A stretch of DNA of 64,000 nt from Musa acuminata AAA Group (taxonomy: Eukaryota; Streptophyta; Magnoliopsida; Zingiberales; Musaceae). The DNA is taken from positions 9,194,501 to 9,258,500 of the forward strand of contig NC_088340.1 in the NCBI RefSeq assembly GCF_036884655.1. The letters run 5' to 3'. Under the pieces are notes generated by a model. That model was not told where the DNA came from. It did no database searches and saw only the letters and a list, made by a program, of their open reading frames with translations. Made by a program: the position numbers and the translations under genes. Of this stretch, positions 39,972 through 53,279 are shown piece after piece (the stretch's first letter is position 1; each line of letters begins with the position of its first letter).

Positions 39972-40851
39972 CTTAAAGCAAGCTAATCATTTGAGCTGAA
40001 TATTTCATGGTATATGTTCCATCCATCGGCCAAATCGTATCCACCCGATAAAGCTGAGTGGTTGCAGGGGTTGGAAAAGTCATTCGGTTAACTGAGGATT
40101 ACACTTATGGGACTCAGATTTTGCTGCAGGTTTGGTGCTGTTATCTTCTGCCGCTGCTGCTGCAGAGACATGACTGATCACGGAAGAACCAAGGAACGAA
40201 AGGAAGGATGCATTTGGGAGGTTAAGGACCCCCCGAGTACGGCTTCTGCTTTAGCCCGGCCAGCTTCTAAAGCACACCGAGAACAGCAGAAAGCTTGAGA
40301 ATTCTTCCTCCTCCGGGTAGGGAGAAGCTGGAAAGCAAATAAAAGGGAGAAGCTACCGGTAGAACAACACAATATGCTAAGTAATAGGAAGAGACTGGGT
40401 ATCGATGGGACTTCCCATTGAAGGGGTAGTATTCCAGGTGGAGAGTGCAACGAAGAGATCAAGAAGACCAAACACCCATAGCGATTCCTTGTCAACCCCA
40501 CGGCAGGACAAAAACTGAAACAAAATTGAAACAAAGCTGTTCTTTGTGCTGAAAGCAAGCTGCTTGGAATTGTAGACAATTTTTAAGTGAGAAGGTTAGA
40601 ATCTAAATCAAGAAACTTCAAATTAAGCTTGTTTTCTTCCTTCCATTTACTGTCTTTTTGTTCCTAAAGATCATTGGGTTCGATCAACTTAGCATATATG
40701 TTTATAGTCAGAAACAGGTAACCTCAATGGATGAGAAAGGACATAAAGATCTGCATCAACACCTTGTTCTTTAAGAGTCTACTGCTTGATCAATAAGGAA
40801 GAGAATTACATGGATCGAGCTCAGGAAAATGGAGATGGAACATCTTCTTGC
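38485..40851. other. Spacer downstream of the WIP gene
   Basis: TC microsatellites lie at 38821-38853 and about 39936-39968. The last few hundred bases before 40852 are probably the WIP 3' UTR. No other gene is supported; the frames at 39636-39887 and 40178-40579 have no recognisable features. Confidence 0.5.
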
Positions 40852-42350
40852 CTAGCCCATGTACCCCGACTGGGTATGCTGCTGCACCTGCACTTGCTGC
40901 TGATGGTGATCGCAGTCTTGCTCGATCTCAGACGAGGGCTCGTCGTCCTCGTCGAAGCAGTCGATGCCGTAGGCCGCGTGCCCGCTGCCGAACGCCCTGA
41001 TATGGTCCTTGAGCGATCGCTTGTGCTTGAAGTCGGAGCCGCAGGTGCAGTACCACAGCTTGCCGCAGTTCTTCTCGTGGGTGCGCCAGTCGCCGCGCAC
41101 CGCGAAAGCCTTGCCGCATTTCCGGCACATGAACGGCTTGATCCCGTGCTTCCGCTTGTAGTGGGTTTGCAGGGTCCGGAAGTCCTTGAGCGGCCTCGAC
41201 CTCGGGTGGTCGATGTTGTTCCTGCACCCGGGCGCGCAGCAGTAGCACGGAAGCCGCAGCATCGCCGTCGGCTGCGTCCCCCTCAGCGACTCCGGTCCCT
41301 TCCTGTACTGCGACCCATGGCCCCACATATGCATCTGCAAAGGCAGACAGATTTCAATGACCACAGCCTATATCCGCATCTGCGTGGAGCGATCGAGTGC
41401 GCAGTGTGTCACGAAGACTGGGAAGCCAGTACTGTGTTGCGCTGCAGAAGATTTAGAGAAGGGTTGAGGAGGTGCTGAGGGCCTTTACAGTGCCGCCTCA
41501 CAGCTGCCAAGGAACATTACACGCAAACTCCAAAAGTACTACTACTACTACTCGCACAGCATATGTGCGCATTCCCTTCTTCGTGTTGTTCCATCACATG
41601 TACACCAAGAAGACGTACCACCCGATCGCAGCCTCGCTTCCAGCCGTGGAAGCAAGCAAGCAGCACACCGTCTGACTCAGACTAGATGGATCGAGCTCTA
41701 TGGAGAGAGGGAGAGAGAGAGAGAGGATGGGTTAAGTAGAAGCTTACTTGCATGTTGTTGTATCTGTTGAAGGTCTTGCAGCAAACAGGGCAGGAGAACT
41801 GAGTAGGGCCTATGAGGATCTGAGAAAGGGTGGGAATCCAGTACTGACCCCTTGTGAGCTTCCCCACAGTAGGGTGACCCAAAGGAATAGCATCGCTACC
41901 ACCACCACCACCACCACCACCACCATCTTCTTCACTCTCTTTGTCATCATCCACCGAAGTAGAAGAGATCCTGGAGATGAGATCAGCTTCGCTGGGGCTT
42001 GGGAGGCCTATATGAAGGGCTACGCTCACGTTCTCCTCCTCCATGTTCTTCTTCTCGTAGCCGACCGTAGCGTCCCCTTCCGCTTCCTCGAAGGCACTGC
42101 AGGAGGAGTCCTCCCCCTCCTCCTGCCGCTGCTGCTGGCGGTGGTGCCTTGTAGGACTCAGACTGAGGAGGGGAAGGGCTTCTCGCAGCGGAGGAGACGG
42201 CGGTGATGGTTGGAAGTGAGGGGTGGCGTAGTTGGTGAAGTTAGCGTAGAAGCTGTGTGTGGTTGCAGGAAGGGAAGAAGGAAAAGTTGAGGGGAACGTG
42301 CAGCGGTCAAAGTATCCCTTGAAGCAGCTGGTGTACGGGTCTTCTGCCAT
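40852..42350 (-). CDS. WIP2: WIP-type C2H2 zinc-finger transcription factor, two exons
   Basis: Exon 1 is 42350-41748 and exon 2 is 41334-40852, with a 413-base GT-AG intron between complete codons; the product is 361 residues. The variable N-terminus is rich in Ser, Pro and Glu and has a run of nine Gly encoded by a CCA-type microsatellite. The diagnostic WIP tripeptide is at 171-173 ([21 protein letters not shown]). Finger 1 is C187-C190-H203-H207, split by the intron after residue 201. It is followed by the [20 protein letters not shown] stretch and three further fingers (including [20 protein letters not shown] and [17 protein letters not shown]). WIP proteins are nuclear plant-specific regulators of tissue patterning: TT1 acts in the seed coat, NTT/WIP2 in the transmitting tract, and WIP2/4/5 in the root. 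Which WIP member this is remains inference. All zinc ligands I checked are intact. Confidence 0.93.
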
Positions 42351-42397
42351 GGTTGGAGCTTGGAATTCTGAGGCAGTTCTTCTACGGTTGGACTCTA

Positions 42398-42523
42398 TTA
42401 TAGCTGCCGGCCAAGTAGAAGAGGGGAGGAGGAAGGAGGTGGTGGTGATCTCGGAAATGGGAAGAACAAAAGACCTTTCTACAGTTCATGGCAGTATGTG
42501 ACCCATCCAACCATCCTATATAG
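42398..42523 (-). promoter_or_regulatory. Candidate TATA boxes of the WIP gene
   Basis: Two words on the minus strand qualify: CTATAATAG at 42399-42407 (about 50 bases upstream of the ATG) and CTATATAGG ending at 42523 (about 170 bases upstream). The second fits the usual leader length better. Confidence 0.35.
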
Positions 42524-45500
42524 AACCACTAAACGGAAGTCCACCACAAAAAGGAACCCCAAAATAATTAGAGACAACAGTGGCTTTATCTCCATATATC
42601 ACACACTGTATGATATCATGTCGAAAGCCTTTCCCTTCGTCCCCTACGGATTACTTTGGAACGGGGAGAGGTTGCTTTCACTGCCGGCATTAGCTTCGGT
42701 AGGCACGCCCATGGTCGGCTTTGCTCACCGAGGAGCTCAACCTCGAGCCTAAGTCTTAGCTCGCGTCTCTTCCACAGTACTGCGGCCCTCTCTTTCCATG
42801 CTGGTTGAAGTGGCTAATCTTCTTTCTCTTTTCCTCTCCCCAAACTAAACAGTCAGTCAGATTAATTTCTTTTGCGTCTCACCTAATTAATCTCTTTGTT
42901 TAGACGAATATCTCTCCTGTAATGAGGGATTTTACATCTCACGTCATGCAGGACAAAAAACATAATCTCGTAAACCCAAATGCCATTCGGCGTGTTAACA
43001 ACATCGATGCAACATCATGTGTTAGGCATCTCTAACGATGGATGACTCGTTTAGTATGGCATGATGCTTGTGACACTATAACAATGCGATTAGGAATGAT
43101 GATGAATAAGATATCATTTCACAGATTTAATTGCTTTTCTCGGAGCGATGCTTGCATCTGCCTCCACATTGTTCTCGCTTCCACGTCATGGATGTCATGT
43201 CGTTCTCTCGTTCGATGGTGATCTATGATGGGATACGAGTGTGGCTCGTCGGGACACGTCCGTCCTCGATTAGCTATGGTGGTGAAGGAGAAACTCGAGT
43301 CATTAATTAGCAGGTTGTGTGAAAAATCGAAGCATTTGGATTTCTATAAACCCATACGTATGAAGAGGTCAGAGTAAAAGGAATAAATTTTTAGCTAGTT
43401 GACTCAAAAACAAATTAAAAGATAAGAAGATGATGATGATGATGACCCACACAAGAAACATGGTGAGAACAAGAAGGAGAGGTGGGAGGATCTACCTGCG
43501 GAATCTTACTTCCTCCGCAACGATGAAGATATTAGTCACAAAAGACCAGGATTACCAGATCCAAAAGGTCAACAATGGTGGACGGACCGACCCATTCTCA
43601 TCAATGCAAGAGAATGTCGTCACCTGATATGATTCACATGATCCTCCTCTAAAACCTTTCCCCTTCCTTTGCCTGTTCTTGTTTAATCTTTGCCGTACGC
43701 TTTCGACAGCATTTACTCGGTTTGCATGGATTCATTTCAATAATGTCAGCAAGCTCACGACACCTGTTTCCATATCATCTGGACTTGCCTGGCAAAGGTT
43801 ACATGCACTCTTCCGATCCCAACACACGCCACTGTGGGAATTATGACGGTGGCAGAGGCGCTTCAGAGTCTTACGGCCCCTCACCATCACCGGAGGGAGG
43901 CCCACGAACAGTGATTGGTGGCAAACAGGCACAAGCCTCCACAGCTCTTCTCGATGGCCATCACTAAATGAAAACAGTTCCTATGTTCTCCTGGGCTACA
44001 GGAAGCAGAGCAGCATATGTCACTCGTAGGGTACCGCTCCCAGCCGACACTTGATGTTCGAGGTATGAACAAGCAGCAGCCACAGTGGCGGCATTTAAAT
44101 CGGAATAGTGCAGAGAGGAGGAGGAGATGGGGGAGATTGTCATGGAGTAGCTTTCACCGCAATCAAAGCCGTGCATGAGGAGTCGTAAGACTGTGTACTA
44201 GGGAACATGGAGCTGCCTCTCTGAATTGTGGAATACAGAAGAGCTTCTGTGGGAAGGCTGTTGACCTCTCTTTTCTCAGGATAGCAATAATACGAATGCT
44301 TGTCGTTTGCTTTGGATCAAGTTCTTGATCTCGGTCATCTCTTCAAGAGCCGAGAGGTCAACATAACAGCACTTGAACTGGAAGAGATGTTTCGGTGCTT
44401 CGATCGGTGTAGCGCCGGCAAGCAAGAAGTTTCTCTTGACCTGGAGAGATCAATTGGCGCTGCCATGTCTTAAGGGTTGTAATTTATTTTCATCCTATCT
44501 TCCTTCATTTCTTTCTTCTCTTATAAATCTACTTGGCGCATGAATGACTTGTATTGCGCCCGACCCGTCTCTTTTAGCTCTACGCAAGCAAGAAAATGGA
44601 TCATCAAAATAGTGTGTGCCTTTTGATGCTGCCTCACAGTGCCATGCTTTCGTTCGTTGAGCTTTCTCTGTCACCTTAATGAAATGTTTATTTCAGCAGG
44701 CATGTGTTACTTGAAGAGGGTCACTTCAAAGAACACAGACTTCTTCCTTTGCATCACCATCATAGCCATCGCAAAGCAATGGTTTGTAAAGCTTGACGGA
44801 CAGTTTTTTATGTTGTAGGAGCGAAGGATTGTAAAGCTTTGGTCCGACTTCCTTACGCTCCTCGATGTCGAGTTTGTTGTACATTAAACCTGATGAATTT
44901 GACTTAAACTCATCGATCGCTAACCATGGTTTGCGTAAGGTTCCAAGTCCAGACTTCAACCAAGCAGGGAGGGGCAGAGATGTTGCTGTAGTCAAACAAT
45001 TGTTCAGCTAATATATCTGGATGTGGTAAGGACTAAGCACTTGAACTAATTTAAGTTCATATGATCTTATCAGAAGGATCATGAAGCTATGATCCAGTTA
45101 TCCTTATGAAACAAAAGGGGGTTAAACACCTGCAATAAACATAAGGCCCAACAAGGAAGTATGAACACCTGCAATAAACTTCTGCTTCTTCTTCAACCAC
45201 TGTTTTGTCCCACTTTTATCATATGCTTCATGTAGTTTTTTCTTCTTTTTTTTTTTTGATAAAATGAGTTGTTCTTTTTTTCAAGAACCTACACCTATCC
45301 ATCTGGCTTAGATCGGATTTAGACCACTTAGGCTTAAGTCGGATCGATAGGGATAATATTTATTATCCTATCAAGACTTGGACGTGTGAATATTGATCGA
45401 ACAAATTTGAAACGATAAGATAGTCAAATATATCATGTTGTCAAGATCATAATAAAAAATATTTATCTAAATATTTTTTTGGGAAAACGAACTATAAATA

Positions 45501-45891
45501 ATTATCTTTCAAGTTATGAAAGAGGTTATTGGTCTCTCTCCTCTCTCTCTCTCTCTCTCTCTTTATGTTAGGAAAATATATCGTTAATGTCCTGATAAGT
45601 CTAATGTGATCTAGACTCGTATGAGTAAGATTGTCCAAAATGTCTTTAAAATAAAAACATCAAACTTTCAAGGTGTCACCTGCACAAACACTAAGGTCAA
45701 GATAGGTTTCTCGACCTGGTCCCTTTAATACCTAAGTTAGTAACCCGAGATAAGTGTACGTCGACGCAAGTAGTGAAAAGTAATCCCTTGTGACTGTACT
45801 AAAAATAAGCTTTTATAACTAGTCATAAATGAGCATAATATTATGTGAAATATTCTACGGAGAGGTAGCTCTCAATCGCCTCTGACAACCT
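42524..45891. other. Spacer between the WIP gene and the copia element
   Basis: Beyond the WIP promoter I see no gene. Frames at 43722-43967, 43964-44176 and 44726-44995 are unsupported. From about 45300 the style becomes that of an old LTR (GTCACCTGCACAAACACTAAG and AGGTTTCTCGACC words) with a TC run at 45542-45561, so the last 600 bases are probably a decayed retroelement into which the copia element inserted. Confidence 0.5.
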
Positions 45892-47530
<1,639 letters not shown>

Positions 47531-47531
47531 A

Positions 47532-47543
47532 TGATATCAGAGT
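47532..47543 (+). other. Primer-binding site (initiator Met tRNA type)
   Basis: TGATATCAGAGT directly after the LTR matches the plant consensus TGGTATCAGAGC at 10 of 12 bases, so reverse transcription would have been primed by initiator tRNA-Met. Confidence 0.8.
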
Positions 47544-49215
47544 TAAGTTGTTCGTGTGAAAGATTGGTTTTAAACTGCGTGTGTTGTGTTTCAGGAAGAC
47601 TTTTTTCATCAAAATCGTTGATGCAATAGGTGAGAGAGAGTAGCAATTATTGTTGCCCTCGCAGGTTGGCCAATGGCTGCTTACAACCTTGGTCGAGGCT
47701 TGGCCACCTGCGTGCAGGTGGCCGACGGGCAGCAGATGCCGCTTGCAGCTAGCAGCATACGACCGCAGACAGGCAATTGTAGGGGCAACAACGCTTGCGG
47801 GCGATGCGCCCGCGAGCACAAGCAGTCGAGGGGCAACGACGCCTGCGGGCACTGCACCAATGAGCAAAGCAGCCCACGGGGGCGGCGCCCCCTCTCCCCG
47901 ATGTCGTGGTCATCGTCGGTAAGGTGGCGACGACCACAACGCATTAACAAGGATGGGGTTAGGGCATTTTGGGTAAAAGGATAATTTTGCTCCTCGAAAT
48001 TTGAGAAATTCTAACTTATATTATTTTGTCCAAATTATAAAAATATCCCTCGTAATTTAAAAAATTTCCTATATATCCCTAATTTCAGAAAATATTAGTT
48101 AATTAAATAGTTTAATTAATTATTATTATCTAGTAGTGCTCCATGATGATGATTTGTATATGTGATGTATGAAATAGACGGATGATCATGGACCATGTGA
48201 TTATTATTATTATTACGGCTTACGAGCCACCACTTTATTTTTTGTTTATTATTGAGTTTGCATGCCTATGATTAATTTGTAATCACACGAGGAGGTGCAA
48301 CGAGAGCGTGAAAGTGATAGCATGACCCACGAGATCGAGACGGACGATCGCGACATATGGAGATGCATCAAGATGCCGACGGAATCAACGAGGACGAGAT
48401 GGACGATCATAGGGTATAAAGATACACCGCTGCACACAGATTTTGATGTGAGTAATTAGACCCACTGGCTTGGGCCTAATCATATTAGGTTGTGGTCCAT
48501 GATCATTTGGTATGATTGTTCATGTGATGTGTGATTGCTTATATACCTACTAGATATGTATATATATTTACATAGTATATAAATATATATTAAATATGTA
48601 TATGTGTGACATGTCATATTATGAGACCAAATCAAAATTTTCTTTTTCAATAATATTAAGTCGGTAAACGTGAGGTAATTAGATTGACCAACGTGGCCTT
48701 CCATCATTATAGGTAGGGATCGATTCTCGATGTAGGTTGAGTTGGTTGAATCTCTCGATACTCACCTATATCGTGAATTACTATCTTGCCAACGACATTG
48801 AGATGTTACCGGTGACCTATAGACATAGTATGCTTGGTCGAGTCCCTCGATGATATATCATCAAATCAGACCATCTTGTAATGATAGTGTTGACTTAACC
48901 GAACATCATGGTTGGTCGAGTCTCTCGAGTGGTTCGGAGGCCGAAAAGGATGGGGATCATAAGGCATTGTGGGTAAGAGTTTCCTATCTTTTGGGCTTAG
49001 TATGATTTGTCGAGTCCATCGAGGTTATACTAAGATGCTAATTGGATTCTATCCCCACTAAAAATCTGCCGGAGACTTTCGTTTCATGTGCTGAGGGTGT
49101 TGCGTGAATCGTTAAAAAAATAATGGGAGTAGATTAAGATAGAAGTCTATATCTAATTAATTTTTCTATGAAATCTGTATGCTATTTATTTTTACTGTAT
49201 CTTTATTTTCAAAAA
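47544..49215 (+). other. Untranslated leader of the copia element
   Basis: The leader between the primer-binding site and gag opens with a GC-rich block (47650-47950) carrying a partly repeated GGCAACGACGCCTGCGGGC-type phrase. It then turns AT-rich, with repeated TGGTCGAGTC(C/T)(C/A)TCGA words at 48835-49015. Open frames over the GC-rich block on both strands do not look like genes. Confidence 0.6.
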
Positions 49216-49809
49216 ATGTTGCTTTCAAATCTCTTACATGACATACTTGATGCCAACTGCCTCACTGGTCTGAATTATACGGATTAGCTCCACAACATGA
49301 GAATTGTTCTCATGGTGGAGAAAATTGTGTACGTCCTTGATATAGTGATGCCTACGCCCAAGGAAGGGGTAAGCGAGGATAAAATTGCTCACTACGTGAA
49401 GTACATAGATGACTCTACTCTTGCTTAGTATTACATGTTGGGCTCTATAACTCCTGAGTTACAAAGACAGCATGAAAAGATGGATGCCAGATTTATTCTC
49501 TTAAATGTCTAAAAACTGTTTGAGGAACATAGAAGGACTCAGCGATATGAGATATCCAAGAGCCTCTTCTGCGCTAAGATGACTGAGGGGACACTGGTTT
49601 AAAACCATGTCCTAAAGATGATTGAATAGACAGAGAAACTCAGGTCTATGAATGATCCTAGAGGAACCTGTGTATGGATCTTATGCTTTAGTCTCTACCA
49701 AATTTTTTTTCACAGTTCATAATGAATTTTAATATAAATAAGTCTGATGTGACTCTCCCTGAGCTCCCCAATATATTGAGGGAGGCAGAGAGCACTATCA
49801 AGAAAGAGT
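49216..49809 (+). pseudogene. copia gag, 5' part, interrupted
   Basis: From ATG 49216 one frame reads as plant copia gag, with the typical phrases LDANCLTGLNYTD, LQRQHEKMDARFIL and KSLFCAKMTEGT, up to the ESTIKKE stretch. In-frame stops replace Trp or Gln codons at several places and at least one frame shift is likely near 49640-49720. The frame ends where the solo LTR was inserted at 49810. Confidence 0.8.
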
Positions 49810-49921
49810 GTTAGTCATAGGTGCCCTGTAAGCCAATCACGTGAGTGATGATGCGTGTGACATGATACACATTTTTTTTGCTTATTATATTTTGACATTT
49901 TTATCACTTTATATTACTTGT

Positions 49922-49995
<74 letters not shown>

Positions 49996-51470
49996 GATGT
50001 TCATAAATCTGTGCAATGAGAATCAGATCGTGATTAGATCACGATAATGAGATCGATTTGCCTTTAAACACAGATCCTAAATAATCCCAATCATAGGTCA
50101 CTCAAGAGACACATCGAGATAACCGGACAGATTGGTATGATGTATACCCATCCATATGTTGGATGCAGTTGGTCTCATAGTTGCTCGTGTGGGGACACTA
50201 AGGATATAGTGTCGGTGCTCATTTGAGAATGAGCTCACTAATTGATCCGCTCACGGAATACTATATAGTTGATGATGCTTTATTGTTAGACAGCGATTCC
50301 ATAGTCCTAGTGGTGTATCTGGTCTTTAAACTTGAGACACCAAAGATGTCCTGTATGAGTACTCCACTCTTTGATACTAGACTTATAGGTTTGGAAGTTC
50401 AAAATCTAGTACAACCAGTTATTGTGAGCGACAACCAATCTTACGAGGGCTATTAAGTTTCGATAGAGGAATATCCTATGTGTTCTTGCTTAGACAAATA
50501 CTTTGTCAAGGTCATTTGAATTGAGAGAGAAAGAGTTCTCTGGGAGAATCCGATTAGAGCAAGACTTGAGTAGAAACTATATGGGCCTGATAGTATCATG
50601 CCCGATATATGATCTCTAGGATATTATATGGTTGAGGGATATTAGGTACACGGTAACTAAGGACAGATAGGTCCAAAGGATTGGATTCCCCTATATCGTT
50701 TGGGAACTACGACGTAGTGGCTTAGTACGTCCTACGTCCGTAGTCGATGAGTCGAGTGAATTATTATAGAGATAATAATTCATTAAGTCAAAAGGAGTTC
50801 TGACATGTATAACTCACGGCTAGCTCGATATTGTGCATAGAGGGTCATATATATATGGTAGGTGTTACAACGATAAGAGGTTCGGATATGAGATATCCGT
50901 TAGAGTCTCTATTTTATTGGATATCCAATAAACTCATATTTTATTGGATATCCAATAAACTCATGAATTATTGGATCTCATGGATGTGATCCAATAAAAG
51001 CTAATAAGATATTATTGGGCAGAGACTCACTAATTTAAGAGGCTTGGGTAATTGGATGGAAATCGAATACCCAATAACACAAGATCCATTAGGGTTAACT
51101 AAGGGTCTCTATAAATAGGAGGGAACTAAAGGTCCATGGCCGGGGCTTCTTGGTAACTACCTTCTATTCTCCTTTCTCCTTCTCCTCAGATAGCAGGTTT
51201 GGAGATTTGAGGAGCATTATTGTAGCCTCGCTGTGTGGATCACCACTAGAAAGGAGGATGCTTGACCTCCTTTATCCACTTAAATAGATTTATAAGGATT
51301 CAGAGATATACGATCTCCCTAGGTAACACAACTATCTCACATGTAGTTTTCTATGTCGTGGGTTTTGCGCAATAATCTATGCACGATGACGAATATATAT
51401 TGGGAAATTTGGGGTTTTTGTTTTATGTTCTTCCGCTGCGTATGTGATGTCACCCCTAGATTTTCCAACA
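49810..51470 (+). mobile_element. Solo LTR of the same copia family, nested in gag
   Basis: It runs from TGTTAGTCAT to TTTTCCAACA and is flanked by a perfect 5-bp duplication, AAGAG, at 49805-49809 and 51471-51475. The gag frame continues on the far side once the LTR and one AAGAG are ignored, so this is a later insertion, later reduced to a single LTR by recombination. It shares the TA run (49925-49992), the TATA word (51110-51117) and the ATTGGATATCCAAT palindrome with the host LTR, but differs at many bases. Confidence 0.9.
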
Positions 51471-51475
51471 AAGAG

Positions 51476-52331
51476 AAATCAATTCTCTATACTAGTAAGA
51501 CTATAAAGAAAATGAAAGCAGAAAAGTCGTTTAAGAATGGTAAAGGCAAGGGCAGACTAGGTAAATCAAAGGTAGCTAAAAAGTACCTAATAAAAGACAA
51601 AGACAAGTGCTTCCACTACGGTAAAGATGGACACTGTAAGAGGAACTACGAAGAGTAACTTACAGAGAAGGCGAAATAGAAGCTTGGAGAAGCTTCAAGT
51701 ATATTCATGATTAGTCTTCATTTGTCATACTCTTATAATAACACATGGGTATTTGATACCAATAGTACTCATCATATTTGTAATTCATTGCAGGTTCTAG
51801 CAAAACCTAAGAGATTGTCAAGAGGCAAGATGAATCTCAAGATGGGCAATGGAGCAAAAGTTGTTATAGTAATTGTTGGCGAGGTCACCCTACATATGCC
51901 TGGTAGAGCTATTATTGCTTTGGATGCATGCTATTTTGTTCCTTCTATTAATAAAAATATTATTTTCATTTCATATTTGACAGTTAGCGGATATAAATTA
52001 GATTTTGAGAATAATGCTTATTCAATACTATTAGATGATAAAATCATCATGAGAGAAAAATTACATAATAGTTTATTCATACTAGACATTGCTCCACATA
52101 TCATGAATGTAAGTGTATCTAAGAGAAAATTAGATGAAGTAAACATTGCATACTTATGGCATTGTAGGCTAGGTTACGTCTATAAGGGAATAATTTAAAA
52201 GTTACTAAATGATAAATATCTAGATCCATTCGACTATTAGTTGTATGCAACTTGTGAGTCTTGCCTTCGTAGAAAACTGACTAACTCTCCTTTTAGTGGA
52301 ACTGGAGAGAGAGCAACTAACCTCCATGCCT
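51476..52331 (+). pseudogene. copia gag 3' part, protease and pre-integrase fragment
   Basis: The frame resumes with the basic KAEKSFKNGKGKGRLGKSK stretch and a zinc knuckle whose second and third Cys have become Tyr (CFHYGKDGHCKRNY). A stop follows near 51657. The protease active site, normally DTG, reads DTN within FDTNSTHHICNSLQVL. The pre-integrase motif LWHCRLGYV lies near 52155 and is followed by a stop. Similarity ends around 52331 in the CESC zinc-binding part of integrase. No functional product is possible. Confidence 0.82.
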
Positions 52332-52798
52332 CAACAATGAGGAGAGGTCGGAGCACCCAACCCCTACACCTTAACAGCGATGGGGGGTCGAAGTGCTTAA
52401 CCTCCATGCCTTAACAACTAGAGGGAGGGTGGGTGGGCGGGCGTTGTGGTGGTGCGGGGTGCGGGGGGGGTGTCGGAGCATCCAACCTCCGCATCTTGGC
52501 AACGAGAGGGTCAGGGCACTTGCCCTTTGCACCTCAACAATGAGGGAGGAGGGTGGTTTCATGTTTCTTGACCTTGGCACCTTGGTAACAAAGGGGCTCA
52601 GGCACTAGAATTATATTTCATTGATTGATGAAAAGAAATAAATGTATCTCTATTTATAAAGTTTCACCCCTAAGTCCAATAGAGCTTGGACTCTTAATAA
52701 ATAAATAAATATCAAATAAACACCTATCCGACTCTTATTAAATTAGATAAACTCAATAAAACATTATTCAAAGCTTAAAAAATAAATGGATCCTAACA
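52332..52798 (-). repeat. 3' LTR-like end of a minus-strand Ty3/gypsy relic
   Basis: On the minus strand the LTR starts TGTTAGGATCC at 52798 directly after a polypurine tract. It shares about 180 bases (TCAATGAAATATAAT and TCTATAAATAG-like words) with the LTR copies at 55.4-56.0 kb. Below 52610 it departs into a G-rich degenerate tandem of roughly 55-bp units (CTTGGCACC.., CTCAACAATGAGG..) that the other copies lack. The exact far end near 52331 is uncertain. Confidence 0.6.
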
Positions 52799-52815
52799 AT
52801 TCCTCCCCCTTCAAA
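52799..52815 (-). other. Polypurine tract of the gypsy relic
   Basis: The minus strand reads TTTGAAGGGGGAGGAAT immediately before the LTR start TG, the expected place for the plus-strand primer of reverse transcription. Confidence 0.75.
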
Positions 52816-53279
52816 TCAGCCTTGTCCTCAAGGCTGAGCAGTATCAAACTTTGGGAGCTTCTCTTTTAGCACTTTAGTCATAGGGTATCTGTGGCGCATC
52901 ACAATCTGTTGATCAAGAAAATATGGTCTTCACTTCTTGATAGTGTAAGCAATAGGTCGATATTTCGGTGTAGTAGTCATTGTGGTCTTTTGAAGAACCC
53001 TCTTTATTTGATGGCTAGTGGCAGTTGTGACCTTACTTCCACGTCTTCCCTTTAGGATCACCTACTTTTCATTAATACACAACTTCATGATTAGTTTAGA
53101 AAAAAATCAAGAAACATCATCCAAGGTTGATAGTCATTCAATTCCAAGCACCACTTCAAAGTCTTTTAAAGGTAGCAAAAAGAAATCCACAAGTAACTCT
53201 CGACCTTATAAAATTAATTTTATCTTCGAACATTTGCTATCATAAGTTAATATCCATCCATTAATGATCTTTACTTTGA

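Noticed and set aside
40928..41478. Long open frames on both strands over the WIP second exon
   Set aside because: Only the minus-strand frame with paired Cys/His fingers makes sense; the others are a by-product of GC-rich third positions.
47650..47984. Overlapping Ala/Arg-rich frames on both strands
   Set aside because: They lie in the untranslated leader of the copia element, between its primer-binding site and gag, and reflect GC richness only.
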